A program made the position numbers and the translations under genes. From Rhabditoides inermis (Eukaryota > Nematoda > Chromadorea > Rhabditida > Rhabditidae): a DNA stretch of 64,000 bases. The stretch is from the NCBI GenBank assembly GCA_963966185.1, contig CAWZYM010000224.1, forward strand, positions 247,501-311,500, written 5' to 3'. Shown here in pieces: positions 11,801 through 23,205 of this stretch. A model generated the notes under the pieces. The model saw nothing but the letters and a program-made list of their open reading frames with translations, had not been told where the DNA came from and made no database searches. Positions within the stretch are counted from its first letter, which is position 1. The number at the start of each line of letters is the position of its first letter.

Positions 11801-14800
11801 TAAAGTAGTCTCATAGACAACAATCCTTCATTCACAGTACAGTATAAAGCTAATTTCCATACGTTTCGGTTTTACCAGATGCTACGAATTACATGTATTA
11901 GTATTTGGAATATATTGTATCATTGTATCGTGGCCTGTGATTTTCCCCATTGTGGCCTGTGATTTTCCCCATTTTTATTATTATTATTATTTCTTCCTCT
12001 CTCGCATCGCGCGGTCGGGTCGAAATGATCTTCCCCCAGTACCCTTGAGCAAGGCGGGGAATAGCTCATGAGAACGCTGTCTTCCTAGCCCGTGGAGGTA
12101 CACTATTGTGGATTATAATGGAAGGAAAGGAACACCCGGAGCCCCACTATCGTCTATAATGGTATCTAATTCTAATGGATTATGGAAAGGAAATCGAATG
12201 ATTATCGACTGAATATCGATCTAATATCGACTTTCGACCTTCGACCCTACCATCCCCGTTGCTAAACTGTGTTTCTCCCAGCGCTTAGCCCTAGTGGTGT
12301 ACCGTATGCACTTGTTGTATAGTCAGGATATAGCGATTCTGGATAAATGATTGATTGATTGATTGATTGATTCAATCAATGTGTATAATTGAAAAATGTG
12401 GTCTGCATTGTTTCATAGTAAGGGTCTCACACGATACGTTTCACACACATTATATAAAGTCTCCACACATACAAAGTCTTCACATAGTCTCTGCGATAAT
12501 TTAGGTATCCACCATTAGGTAGGCCTGACGAGGAGTGTCGTTAGAGCCACACATACCTTAGTTAGGACCCCAGACATCGATTTATGGTGTTACTTTTTCC
12601 TACGCGCCCTATACGTTTCGGGTACGAAAACGTACAGGGCTGGTTTTTAGCTACCTCACTCCACCTCTGGCGGTCAGAGACCGAGCCGTTGTGGCCTAGT
12701 GGTTAGCAGATCAGTCTGTCAGAACTGAGGCTGGGGTTCGAGTCCGCGCACACGATTTTTGTTTTGCCAGCACTTTCTGGACATGGACTTAAAGTTTTTT
12801 TCTTGCGATGTGCTTTCATTTGTTTGTAACTACAAATTAGTCTATTTTTGGACAATTTTCTGTGTGACTTGCTTCTAATACCGTTTTAGTGCACTTCAAA
12901 CACTTGATAGGATGAAACCGAGTTTGGAAACTGTTATAACAAAGCATGAACATTTGTTATCTGTGTTCTGTCTATAAACTAGAAACGCGAAGTTCAGAAA
13001 GTGCTAGCAAAACAAAAAAAACGTGTGCGCGGACTCGAACCCCAGCCTCTCTGACAGCCTGATCCGCTAACCACTAGGCCACAACGGCTCGTTCTCTATC
13101 AGCCAGAGATGGGTATGAGGTAGCTAAAAACCAGCCCTGTACGTTTTCGTACTGGAAACGTATATGGCGCGTAAGAAAAAGTAACACCCTAAATCGATGT
13201 TTGGGGTCCTAACTAAGGTATCTTATCAATTTGGTTCGGATCCGAGGGTGTGGCTCTAACGACACTCCTCGTGAGTATGAGTATGAGTCGGACACTAGTC
13301 TGCACTGCGTAGCGCACTCACTGCGCGAGCTGATATTCAGTAAGGAAATTAGCGTGTCTCAAATTGACTGGTAAATGCTGAGCAGGCAAAGTATGCGCGC
13401 TAAAGCAGCTATTAAGTTCCCAAAAAATGTAAAATAATACAAAATAAATGTCGAAAAATAGCGAAAAAATGCAGAAAAATGTCCAAGAAAATGTCAAAAA
13501 ATATTGTAAATTTTTACATTCTTTGCGCGCCCCATTGCCAAAATGTCGAAAAATACGAAAAAATGTGTTTTCGGGAATTTTACCATTTTTTGAACATAAT
13601 AGCTGCTTAAAAGTAGAACAATACTAATTCACAATAGTCGTCTTTTATTACATTAGTTTGCGTACTTCTGAGGATTTTAGAGTTGCGTGACCTCTGGTCG
13701 CGACATTCCTTACTTCCTCCAGCTTGATGCACCTCTGGGTATATGTATGTTCTAGAGTTGGCAAAATACAAGCTGTAGAAACGCATGGTAAGGAGTTGGC
13801 GTGACCGCAGGTCGCGACAAACAATGATTTTTCAACAGGAAATGGTTCAACGCATGCTCGCACGATGGCAGTCTGTTTGTGATGGGAGGAAATGATGGGA
13901 CCAAACATGTCAAGAACGGAGAAGTCTACATTGTTGAAAGTGAGTTATTTTTTACTATCCAATGCAAGTGGAGTTCGATTCAAGTTGCATGCCACTTTAG
14001 GGGAGTGGACACGAATCGCGGACATGCTGGATGACCGACTATCGTTCGGCCTTTGCGCATCTGATCAAAACATCTACTTGATCGGCGGAATCAGCAAGGG
14101 TCATATCAGTAGGTTCGTTCTTGTGTAATGCTTTAGACCGTGCATTTCATGTACTTCCAGCGAATGTATGATCTATGACCCACACGCTGATGTTTGGACA
14201 TATGGAGCACACACAAAAGAACAGCGGTATAGATACATTGCATGTCAAAACATTAACTTTTTTCTCAATTTAGTGTTGATGGGGCTGCTCTGATCGACGG
14301 TGTTGTGTACGCAGCTGGTGGCGAGAACCGCTTCTCGACAAGTGTAGAGATGTGGGATCCGCGAACGGGTAAATCGTGTTCTCTTGCGTTCAGACGTGAG
14401 ATAGCGGGGTTTTAGCTGCGTGGCTATTGACGACTCCAATGTCGACTCCCCGCTGTCGGCCGCGCCTTGTTTCCGCTCACGGAAAACTGTATGCGATTGG
14501 AGGAGACGAGTCGCAACAGGTTACGGTATGTGAACAAGAACGACAATTGATCGTTCATATGTACATTTTGAAGATAGAATCGTTCGATGTGCGAGCGTCG
14601 GCGTGGTTAGTAGAGCCTACTATAGTCGATCGACACTCGGTCTTCTACGCGACTACTCTCGACGATCGAATTGTTGTCGCAATGGCCAAGTCCAGCTGGA
14701 GGAAGGGTGTTAACGTCAAGGTGCGTCTTCACAGTGTATTTCTTGAAATAATGTCGCTCAGATGCTGTCTCAAACGGGTGATTGCTGGGAAGAGCTTGCT

Positions 14801-15872
14801 GGTATGTCTGCTCGCGCTGAGATTGCGTTCTGCGCCCTTGATCAGGTACGTTATCGTTTTGTTCTTTTATCTTGACTTCCCTCCTAATTACTATCAACGG
14901 TGATGGATATTTATTCTGCTGACTTGAGTCGGAACCTCGGAACCAGAAAGTGTGCCGATATCTTTTCATATTCACACCCCACTCCCATTTTCACAGCCAT
15001 ACTTTCGAAAAGAATACTATTATGAGAAAGAGTTGTTTTAATGGGAATGTATCGAATGTATTTTCTTTTTCATGTTCGATCAACACCGATTTTTATTCAG
15101 TGTGTGTTTGCGTTTGGTGGACTCGTGCCTGATGCGTCGACTACATCCGCTGTTACCGATGCCGTCGCTTGTCTCTCCCTCTACTCAATACGCATATTCT
15201 TTGTTCATACATAGTTTATATGTTTTTTCCCTTGTTATGTATTTTATTGTTCTTTCACGTGTTGTTTATGTACATAAACGTTTCATGTCCACCCACCCTG
15301 ATAGTTCTCCTGATGACTGGTGGGGTGATTCGCGGGAGGACCTCTCCGATGAGAAAGTCGCCGGCAGGGATGAGGTCTGAGAGGAGTCTGTGGGAGGAGA
15401 GGGGGTGTGTGACGCACCGTTGACCTTGCTCTCTCCCGAGTCGTCGATGCCATGGATGACCCTGTCGTGGCCGTCTTCTGTGTGACACTCCACCTGCAGG
15501 GAAGGATGAAAGAGACAGTAAGAGAGATACTGACCAGACACGACTTGACTTGGATGTACTCGGCCACGTCCTCAAACATGCGCCTGATCGAGAGCGGCAC
15601 CACCGACGACACACCTGCCATACGGTACATGCACTTTCGGGTTACTGTACTTTGAATACGCACATGGCACCTCTCCGAATATCCAGTGGAATTGGGCGTC
15701 TGGGTGGAGCGGGGTGGACGGGTCTCTCTGGAATACGGTAACTACCGTATCTTTGTTCAGGCTACAGTACCCTGAGATAGCACTCGATGCTCCTCTGCTG
15801 TTCGGGTATGATTCCGGTCTGTCGCAATGGGCCACAGGAGCTGCAGGGTGTCCAAGGGGAGGGCTGGAAGGG

Positions 15873-15923
<51 letters not shown>

Positions 15924-17105
15924 ACCTTTGCGTAGCTCTCCAGTCCGTGTGTTTTTACGATTGGAATGTGAACTTGCGGAATCGCGTGGACGTGCTCGTT
16001 GGGGTTGAAGATCTGGGGTTTTAGGGTTTGAATATTTGGAAAGAAAAAATTATACCGTCTTGGTCCTTTTCGCAGTGAGCACATCGAGAAAGTACGTCTG
16101 TCCGAGTCGCTCGTGCTTTGTCGTCTCATTCTTGTGAATGCATCTGATTGGCGATGACGTCATTTATAGAAAGGATGACGTCACGCCCACCTGTAGAATC
16201 CGGTCCGCTTGAAGGCGTGCACCTCTCGCAGAATCAGCTGATAGAACTCGTCCACCACCACTGACTCGTTGTAGGGGCGAATGTATTTGCTGAATAATTT
16301 CAATTTAATTTTGTCTGAATCAACCAACGAAATTCATACTTTTTGAGGCCCTGATAGAGCTTGGTCACTTCGTTGTCCTTCTTGAAGTTGCTCGTGAGAG
16401 GAATCCATCTATACAAACATGATATGATTGTAATCATACAGTAGCCTACTTATGCGCCGGAACCTTCTTGGTGTGTTTCATCGGGGCGAATTCCCACTCG
16501 AACTTCCATGGATCCTCGTCCACTTCGGCGGTGTCGAAGAGTACCTGAAAGTACGGAGTACGGTATTCCGACATTCGCGGCGAGACCCGCCCACCCTTTT
16601 GAAGTAGTCTTTCATTTTGCGCAGTCGCTTGCCGATGAATCCCTCGTGCGGACGCCACACCGTCTCGATCTCGATTGTTTCCGACGGTGACAGACTGATA
16701 AGCAATCGATAATCAATCGATAAATCGATCGACTACCACTGGAAGCAGGGCAGGTAGACGTGGGCACCTCTGCGGGCGGTGATCACTCGCACTGTTTGGC
16801 GGCCCGAGTCGGCCACTTCCTGGGTGGGAAAACATGAGAGAGAGAGAGAGAGAAAGAGAGATAGAGAGAGAGGGGGGAGGGAGAGGGAGAGGGAGAGAGA
16901 GAGACGCACATCGACAGACGGATGCGAGAGGCAGCGCTCCCAGTCGAGGAAGCGATTCTGCATCTCCTGATCCGGCTCCTGTAAGGAAGTATTTGATGAT
17001 AAATTTTGATTATCTATCGGGCAACCGATTACTCTAAAATTCTACCTTCTTGGCAAGACCTCCCGCTACGAGAAGCAGCCATGTTAAACAGCCGACCCAC
17101 CGCAT
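8402..17105 (-). CDS. Two-Ig-domain, single-pass membrane protein (469 aa) hosting Kelch B in an intron
   Basis: Seventeen exons, 5' to 3': 17105-17046, 16978-16910, 16819-16737, 16694-16595, 16544-16450, 16408-16340, 16289-16191, 16143-16056, 16012-15926, 15840-15771, 15614-15535, 15493-15418, 15376-15297, 9028-8918, 8779-8694, 8609-8537, 8485-8402. Total 1410 nt, in frame throughout. The signal peptide is aa 1-18. Ig domain 1 shows Cys in VYLPC, Trp in TVWRP and Cys in GFYRC. Ig domain 2 shows Cys in SIISC, Trp in GMYW and the DDEGEWYC end motif. A C-terminal TM segment (RFAALLLIVILIG) is followed by a very short tail. The architecture resembles FAM187-type proteins, but I do not claim orthology. 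The junction 15297/9028 is inferred from matching phase and from the second Ig domain being completed. The alternative is two separate genes. Confidence 0.78.
8610..8915. repeat. (GA)n tracts in Ig-gene introns
   Basis: Purine tracts at about 8611-8688 and 8858-8911 fill the two introns either side of the exon at 8694-8779. In the sense of the transcript they are pyrimidine (CT) runs. Confidence 0.9.
9175..9365. repeat. 42-bp tandem repeat array upstream of Kelch B
   Basis: Same 42-bp unit and order of variants as the array at 3290-3480. The encoded 14-residue periodicity is retained on the minus strand. Sits about 170 bp before the Kelch B start codon. Confidence 0.85.
9534..15214 (+). CDS. 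BTB-BACK-Kelch protein, copy B (615 aa), nested in the Ig gene
   Basis: Nineteen exons: 9534-9586, 9658-9723, 9838-9943, 9986-10087, 10135-10198, 10252-10327, 10403-10519, 10574-10638, 10687-10783, 10832-10952, 11029-11180, 13839-13939, 14001-14112, 14161-14226, 14274-14368, 14416-14525, 14574-14720, 14762-14845, 15101-15214. Total 1848 nt. Exon structure is identical to copy A and domain order is the same (BTB, BACK, five Kelch blades). Intron 4 starts with GC (CAG|GCACGT) and has to be spliced as GC-AG, because its 47 nt would break the frame. Intron 11 has grown to 2.66 kb of transposon debris. The C-terminus runs about 10 residues longer than in A and C. It lies wholly inside an intron of the opposite-strand Ig gene. 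Confidence 0.9.
11400..12000. repeat. Inverted and tandem repeats in Kelch B intron 11
   Basis: A ~25-bp motif (GGGGAAAATCACAGGCCACG) near 11450 recurs inverted twice at 11935-11970. Between them a 67-bp unit is tandemly duplicated (about 11567-11633 and 11634-11700). This looks like a nonautonomous element about 500 bp long; the family is unknown. Confidence 0.6.
12040..12375 (+). mobile_element. LINE 3' tail fragment
   Basis: Ends with GATTCTGGATAAATGATTGA followed by a (GATT)n run. The same ending motif terminates the elements at 58500-58838 (+), 40241-40620 (-) and 42945-45185 (-). Interpreted as a 5'-truncated RTE-like 3' end with too little coding sequence to classify. Confidence 0.55.
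12528..13272. mobile_element. 745-bp foldback element carrying a tRNA-like sequence in each arm
   Basis: Near-palindromic ends (ACGAGGAGTGTCGTTAGAGC and its inverse) and arms of about 240 bp. Each arm contains a tRNA-like block (12690-12760 plus strand; 13022-13093 minus strand). Box A is TGGCCTAGTGG and box B is GGTTCGAGTCC, both good pol III promoter matches. Located in Kelch B intron 11. No protein coding. Confidence 0.82.
13401..13610. mobile_element. ~210-bp MITE, Kelch B intron 11
   Basis: Terminal inverted repeats about 19 bp long: TAAAGCAGCTATTAAGTTC at the left, TTAAGCAGCTATTATGTTC inverted at the right. The core is A-rich with AATGTCGAAAAAT-type internal repeats. Confidence 0.65.
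15870..15920. repeat. (GA)n in Ig-gene intron
   Basis: Short GA run directly downstream (in transcript sense) of the donor at 15926. A further GA-rich tract occupies 16833-16905 in another intron of the same gene. Confidence 0.9.
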
Positions 17106-18379
17106 ATTGCCGCGAGAAATGATGGCATCTAAAGACACGGTCAGGGATTCCGGATTTTTCAACATTTCCAACTGATTGTTCCAAAACACTTCAAACTACT
17201 CGCGATTGCCCTCTAACCACTTCTTGAAAACGATTCTGATCGCGAAATGATGCTCTGCAATGATTATCACACATTGTTCGCTAACTGTTTGCCGGTGGGA
17301 GAATGGCAAAAAGTGAATCACGTATTCGTAGTGCACAGGTACGATAACAACTTACAACTAGTACTGGTTATCCTCGCCATACCACCTCTCTAAGGCTAGG
17401 GAGTAGGGAACCTCCCGAATTAGCCCCGTGTGCACTTCTGCAAAATCATTTTCAAAGACTTCTGATAAAATTCATCATTAATATCATCAGATAAAAATCT
17501 TCTGCAAACGAGAAAGACAGGTCAAGCTGTCACTATAAACGGTAGAATTGTGCATATGCGTAATTTCGGAGGGATCGTACTTCGTAGCGAAAATTTTAAC
17601 TATATCTTCAGATTCTACATTGTACGAATACGGATACGGAACACTATTTTAGACAAGCAAAAGCCATGTTGAAAACCTGTTTTCACATGTTCTTGTGAGC
17701 CGGAATTCATTTCCACGTTTGTCTTTGTTTCAATGATCAACCATTCACCTTTCCTTATCTTTTTCATAAGTGTTGTTTCACCAACCAACAACTTTTCTCA
17801 CTGCCCACTGAGAGAGAGAATGAGAGAGAGAAATAGAGAGGGAGAGAAGAAGAGATAAAATGCGATATCGATATAGCTCGCTTGATTTTCCATCATACGA
17901 TTTATTTCAAACTCTTAAAACTTTAGTGACAAACACAGAAAAATATATAATAAAAACCTTTCTAAAAAACTTCAGTATTAGAGAAACAAAGGCAAAATGC
18001 ACTCGCAAACAAATATAAAAATCAATTCATTATGCACTTTTATTTGCTTTCATGAATCTGTCACATTTACTTGTGTCTCTTGTGTGTTTATCGAATGCGA
18101 TTCTGGATAACTTTCGACGTTGAGTGATTCACTTAGTGCATACCGTACCCCCGAACAACAACTATGACATTAGTACCGAGTATTTAATACTAACTTACCG
18201 GCAGACAACAACAGTTGCACAGCGCTTAAATTGACCAAATTTGCACGTATTTGAATAACATAAATGTTTGAAACGAAAGAAAATAAGACAGAATCCCTTG
18301 GTCCAACCGTTTCACTTCTGGATGGAATTGGTGGTGGAATAGGTCACGCATCACGTCATGCGGTCTTGCGCATTCTCTC

Positions 18380-18415
<36 letters not shown>

Positions 18416-19067
18416 ACACGTCTTTTTCCGTCCTCTGAACCCTTGATGGTCAGCTCTTTACGGCGTTTTATCTTTTATCCGTATTCGATGAACTGTTTGT
18501 CTGTCTAGTTTGTAGTGCACGTCTCTTTCTTCTTCTCTCTCTCTCACTCTCTCTCTCTCACTCTCTCTCTCTCTCTCTCTCTCTCCCTCTCCTTCTCGAA
18601 TCGCAGTGTTCAACCTTGATGAGATGAGAATGAGAGAGAGAGACATACCAGCTGACAATAGGGTGGTGCAAAAAAAGCGGCCAAAACGGTGTACACAATA
18701 AAAGATGTTCACAGTGAAGTCGCATTCATTCATTCTTCCTTCTCTCTCAACAACGATGACTCACCGCTTTTGTCGCCGTTTCGATGCTCTCCCCTCACCG
18801 GGCTCTAATGTTACTGTCACTGGTGAACTAGTTTGTTGTGTCGTCACCACTCCACACTACAAAACAGCGCCAAAATACCGCTGGTGCCTCACTGGTGCGT
18901 AGCAGAGAGGTTTCTCGGGGGGTGCGCGCATTGACCGCTCGGCCCCGCCCACTCTGCGGTCTGCCACAATACTCACTCACTCTCTCTCTTTCCATTTCAC
19001 CCGCGCTCCCGTCTGCGTTTTGCGTGTTGTTCTGATCTTCTGATTCCTCTGATCACACCCTTCTAGA
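17106..19067. promoter_or_regulatory. Divergent intergenic region between the Ig gene (-) and the Cys-rich gene (+)
   Basis: About 1.96 kb between two divergent start codons, so both promoters should lie here. GA/CT microsatellites occur at 17810-17850, 18381-18412 and 18533-18590. Nothing else has splice-phased coding potential. Individual promoter motifs cannot be assigned. Confidence 0.5.
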
Positions 19068-21537
19068 ATGATCCGCGCCCTGTGCACAGTGGCTCTTCTC
19101 TCGGTGGCCGCACAAGCGATAGATGATGTCGTGTTGGATCAGGTGATTCGAGATTATGTGCGAATGATTACCGGTACAATGGTGAAATTAAGTGAATGGC
19201 TCCCCTGCGATTTCCATCGATTCTCTCGGTAGCAACAACTCGCTGTAACAAACACTCGCATCAACAACTCCAGTCACTTACACATGTATTTTCACGTGGT
19301 TACTGTGAAAGTGAAACCAGATTCGAAGTGAATACAGTCAGTTCATCCTATATGGAAACGGTTTGCGACACTCACATAGAAAGGGGATATAATCCAGGCG
19401 GTTTCACTTTCCATTCAATGAACGACGCTTCGGTAGTGATTTTGGATTTGAATAATAATTGTATTCCGTTTTTCAGGTATCCAGGGACGCTGGCGAAATT
19501 CTGAGGAAATCACAGACTGGAGGCGTGGTACGTTTCAGGCCAGATAAAGATTTACGTTTTATTAAGCGTCGCTCAATTTTCGCGTAAGCTTCGCTCAATT
19601 TTCACCTCATAAATCTCATATTCAATTTTCTACTATATATCAATAACGCATTAGCGAGATATTGTAACATAAAACCTACCGTATACCTTTATCATTTACA
19701 GTACTCATTCAGGTGAGGCAATGTGCTTGCGGTGAGCAGAGGGAGTGCGTAATTGAAATGAAGGCACAGGCAAAGGTGAACATAAACAATATATCGATTT
19801 TTGATTGAATCAATAAATCAATAAATCAATACTTCTCAGGCGTGCGCGCAGCCATGCTTCGCACGCTTCAACAAGATCACCGACAAGACCGAGAGCCTAA
19901 AGTGAGTTGAACGTTATTGATAAGTTTACTGATTTATCGATTTTCAGGCAGTGCTTCGACAACAAGAACGACATCCTCAACTCGTTCCTCGACTGTTTCG
20001 AGAGCCGCGTCGAGGGGTAATGATCTCTCTCTCCCTCTCTCTCCCTCTCTCCCTCTCTCTCCCTCTCTCTTTTTCTCCCTCCCTCCCTCCCTCTCTCCCT
20101 CCCTCTCTACTTTCCTCCCTCCCTCCCTCCCTCCCTCCCTCCCTCCCTCCCTCCCTCCCTCCCTCCCTCCCTCACTCCCCCCTCCCAGCTGCCTTCCCCG
20201 CCACGACCCGTCGCACACCATTCCTCGCACGGACATCGCCGCCCTGTTCCACCACGGGGAGCAGAAGCTCAGCCGACCCGTCAGCAACACCCTCCAGGTA
20301 ACAAGGGGGCTACAATTATCTGTCTTCGAGAGATTAGCGCATTAGCGATACAGTGACACAACAGAAAATTGATGTGATCCATGTGATCCAACACTCTCCA
20401 GGTGGGCGGGGCTTACATGTTTACCTATAATACTTTACTCATACTTTTACCTATTTACTTATACAATAGCAAAACCCTACGAGATGAGTTCAGTTTTTGT
20501 CATTTATTTCAGAAAGTGTAGTGGTTTGCGTTGCTGAAAGGGAAGAAATGAGCATGTGAAATGTCGATGAATTAATGTAAATTCAATACAATTATAGGCG
20601 ATCATCGCCCCGATCAAAGAGATCCTTGACACCGCAGGCGAGTTCGCCAAGTGCGTCAAGGTACGGTGGGGTTATGCTATTTCGGATACTGTAGTTTTGT
20701 GTCATACTGTACTTTATATTCCATTTTCAGGACTGTTTCATCGAGAAGAACCGCGGTGGATTCTGCTTCGATCGCAAGGGGTGAGTCTATTTTACAATAT
20801 TTTTACTTTACGGTACATACTGCACCTGGCTACATTCTACTCTTGTACACAGTCCAGTTTGCGAGTGGCTTTTTCTCCACAAATCGCTAGCAATTTCATA
20901 TAATGCGTGTCTGCTTTCTTCCCCCTTTTTTTTAGTTTACCCACTGTCTGACCATCGAATAGTCTCGGCTCTCTCTCTCTCTATGATCTATGACACTGCG
21001 AACTGGTTACATGTCAAGGGTGCAATTGACATCGAAAAAGAGATGAGAACCACCATTGCCACTTCTCATCTCTCGGTTTGGGGGGTTCAGTGTTCAGAGA
21101 GATTGGAGAGAGAGAGGGGGGGGGGGGCTCTCGAAGAAACAATTAGGGGCGACTGACCGACGACGAAAACGCAGTGTTCATAGAACTGTTTCCACGATAC
21201 ACAAGGTCGAGCTGGTTTGACGAACGCATTCGGTGTGGCAAGGGCAAACGCTATTTCCAGAAACCAGAGAGAGTGTTATGGGGGGTGATTACAAAACTAC
21301 TTGAAAGTTGAGAAAACATGCCATTCTTGTGGGGTGAATCACCAACGCACACCTTACAAAACAACAACACACGTCAAATGTGTAATCCATAAATCAATAA
21401 ATCGATATTTGAGGTGCCAGCCGCTGATTCTGGAGGACAAGGCGCAGAACGGGTTCCGGACGTGTATGCGGAAGATGCACTGGAAGAAGCAGGCGGCCGA
21501 CATGTGCGAGTGCGCAGTACACGCCGGACTCACGTGC

Positions 21538-21573
<36 letters not shown>

Positions 21574-22320
21574 ACGTGTGGGAAGAACTATTGATTGACT
21601 GTAAGACGGCAAGTATGAAAGAGTGCGCACGCGGGACTCGCCCTAAGCCAAAAGAGAGGGCACGCTGCACCCTCTCTTTTGGCTTAGGATAGGGTAGGGC
21701 ACGCGCCAGAGTTTCCAAGAAGTGAGATATGGATGCAACTTAGGAGAGAACGTGTTAGTTTGGGTGCCACTCAGTGCCTCACATGGGATTTTAATCTATG
21801 CATGTGTTGATTGTTAATAGTTCTATGCTCGCAATGATCAGAGTTCGTGTTTGTCCGCAATCCCATCTTCTGCTCACTTCTGAGTGAACTTCCGATTTTC
21901 GTGAAGCAAAAGCAGAGGAAGTAGACATGCGCAGGGCACAAAGCACAGTGTTTCCTTCATTCCCCTGTCTGTTGTGCTACTAATAAGATGTGTAATGTGA
22001 AGTGTAGTTCATTCTCTTTCTCCCAGACGCGAGACGTGTCAAATCGCACAAAACGTGCAGTATACTGTTTTCGCCAGTCTTCCCCTAGAGCGTAGCTTGG
22101 ATGAAAGTTGCGCGGCGCGAAATCAGAAATCACTGTGCTACCAGACCAGGCTGTATTTCACCACGCTGCGACGGGAATGCGATCCGCAAAAAAAACGCGC
22201 AGACTACGCCCCTTCCGGAGAAAACTTATGGTCATGCAATGATTTCTCATTTCTGATCAACCAAAACCAAACCCCCGCGTGATGATATTGGGGGGGATAA
22301 AGAAAGAAGGGAGAGAGCGA

Positions 22321-22369
<49 letters not shown>

Positions 22370-22472
22370 GAATGAAATCATTTGCAGTGACCTGAAGCAG
22401 TACTGTGTGATGTTTCGACTGATGGGTCGCCGAGGCAACAAGCACCCCACCTCGCCCGCCCGTGCCCACTAA
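19068..22472 (+). CDS. Secreted Cys-rich protein (248 aa), unrecognised family
   Basis: Ten exons: 19068-19142, 19477-19527, 19713-19775, 19840-19901, 19948-20016, 20189-20297, 20598-20660, 20731-20780, 21414-21533, 22388-22472. Total 747 nt, phases matching. The ATG follows an acceptor-like TTCTAG. Residues 1-17 form a signal peptide ending AAQA. The mature part is helical-looking and rich in spaced Cys pairs (QCACGEQREC, ACAQPCFARF, MCECAVHAG), with a basic C-terminus. No transmembrane segment is seen. The layout fits secreted worm proteins of unknown function, but I do not recognise the family. The last intron (850 bp) holds a (TA)n run and a GA tract. Splicing of the last exon is inferred from phase and could differ. 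Confidence 0.72.
20033..20175. repeat. (CCCT)n pyrimidine tract in Cys-rich gene intron 5
   Basis: CCCTCT grading into (CCCT)n, immediately upstream of the acceptor at 20188. The complementary strand is a (GGGA)n run with G-quadruplex potential. Confidence 0.9.
21541..21720. repeat. (TA)n run plus GAGGG hairpin element
   Basis: A ~28-bp (TA)n run is followed at about 21650-21680 by a hairpin of the AGAGAGGGC...CCCTCTCT type, then sequence similar to 42430-42475. That marks another copy of the head-hairpin repeat family. It lies in the last intron of the Cys-rich gene. Confidence 0.65.
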
Positions 22473-22552
22473 TCGATAATCGATCGATAATATCGATCGA
22501 CTCGATACTCTCTCTCTCTCAGCATCACGGGACGGACTCTCTTGCCCCACAC

Positions 22553-22728
22553 CCCCCACATTACTAGCATCTCCATTACTGTTAGACACTTTAAGCGTAC
22601 GGTATATATCTGTCATCTGTAAATACGGTATTCTCTCCAGAGCGATGTGTGATTGTGTATAGACAACGCGTACATATCGCGACGATAAAATTGTTACAAA
22701 TTATTCTGCAGACTTCCCTATCCTATCC
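22553..22728. repeat. ~165-bp direct repeat, copy 1
   Basis: Starts just after the Cys-rich gene stop and is shared nearly identically with 24517-24675, including ATACGGTATTCTCTCCAGAG. Its pairing with the second copy brackets the minus-strand gene at 23206-24140. Confidence 0.85.
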
Positions 22729-23027
22729 TACTCCTTAATAAAGCGCTAACGTGGTGTGTGTATGTCCAGACTCTCCTGTCGCGCCAAAGGGTCAGAGGTC
22801 CCAATCACCTATTCCTATACCAATGAACACCTCAAGGGTTGAGGATCATGTCGCAGTGGGTTACGGTATCCAACAGTATATTCCTACAGTACACTACAGT
22901 AAGAAAAATCAATAGTCTAAGCCGTTTTTTACTGTTTTTCTGTTACTCTCGAGTTGCCTGTTGTCGTAATCAACTTTTTGGAACTTTCCAGAAGCTTCTA
23001 CGGAAGAAAATCAGGTGAGCGTGTGTT

Positions 23028-23162
23028 CTCCGGGCTGCTCCGCAGCCCTCCGACGCTGGCCCGCAGGACCAAGGACTAAGCCAGAGTTATCAGAGAGCAA
23101 GTTCGTCTTTTGAAGACTGGCCCTGCGGTCAAGCCTCGGAGGGCTGCGGAGCAGCCCGGAGA
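23028..23162. repeat. ~135-bp perfect-ended inverted repeat
   Basis: Left arm CTCCGGGCTGCTCCGCAGCC and its inverse at the right end give a GC-rich hairpin with about 26-bp arms. Likely a small palindromic mobile element. Confidence 0.7.
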
Positions 23163-23205
23163 GGCTGATAAGGGAAATAATAAAACAGCAACAGAAATCT
23201 GATTT

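Noticed and set aside
12690..13093. Functional tRNA genes in the foldback arms
   Set aside because: A and B boxes are good but acceptor-stem pairing is poor and they sit in an inverted repeat element; treated as tRNA-derived.
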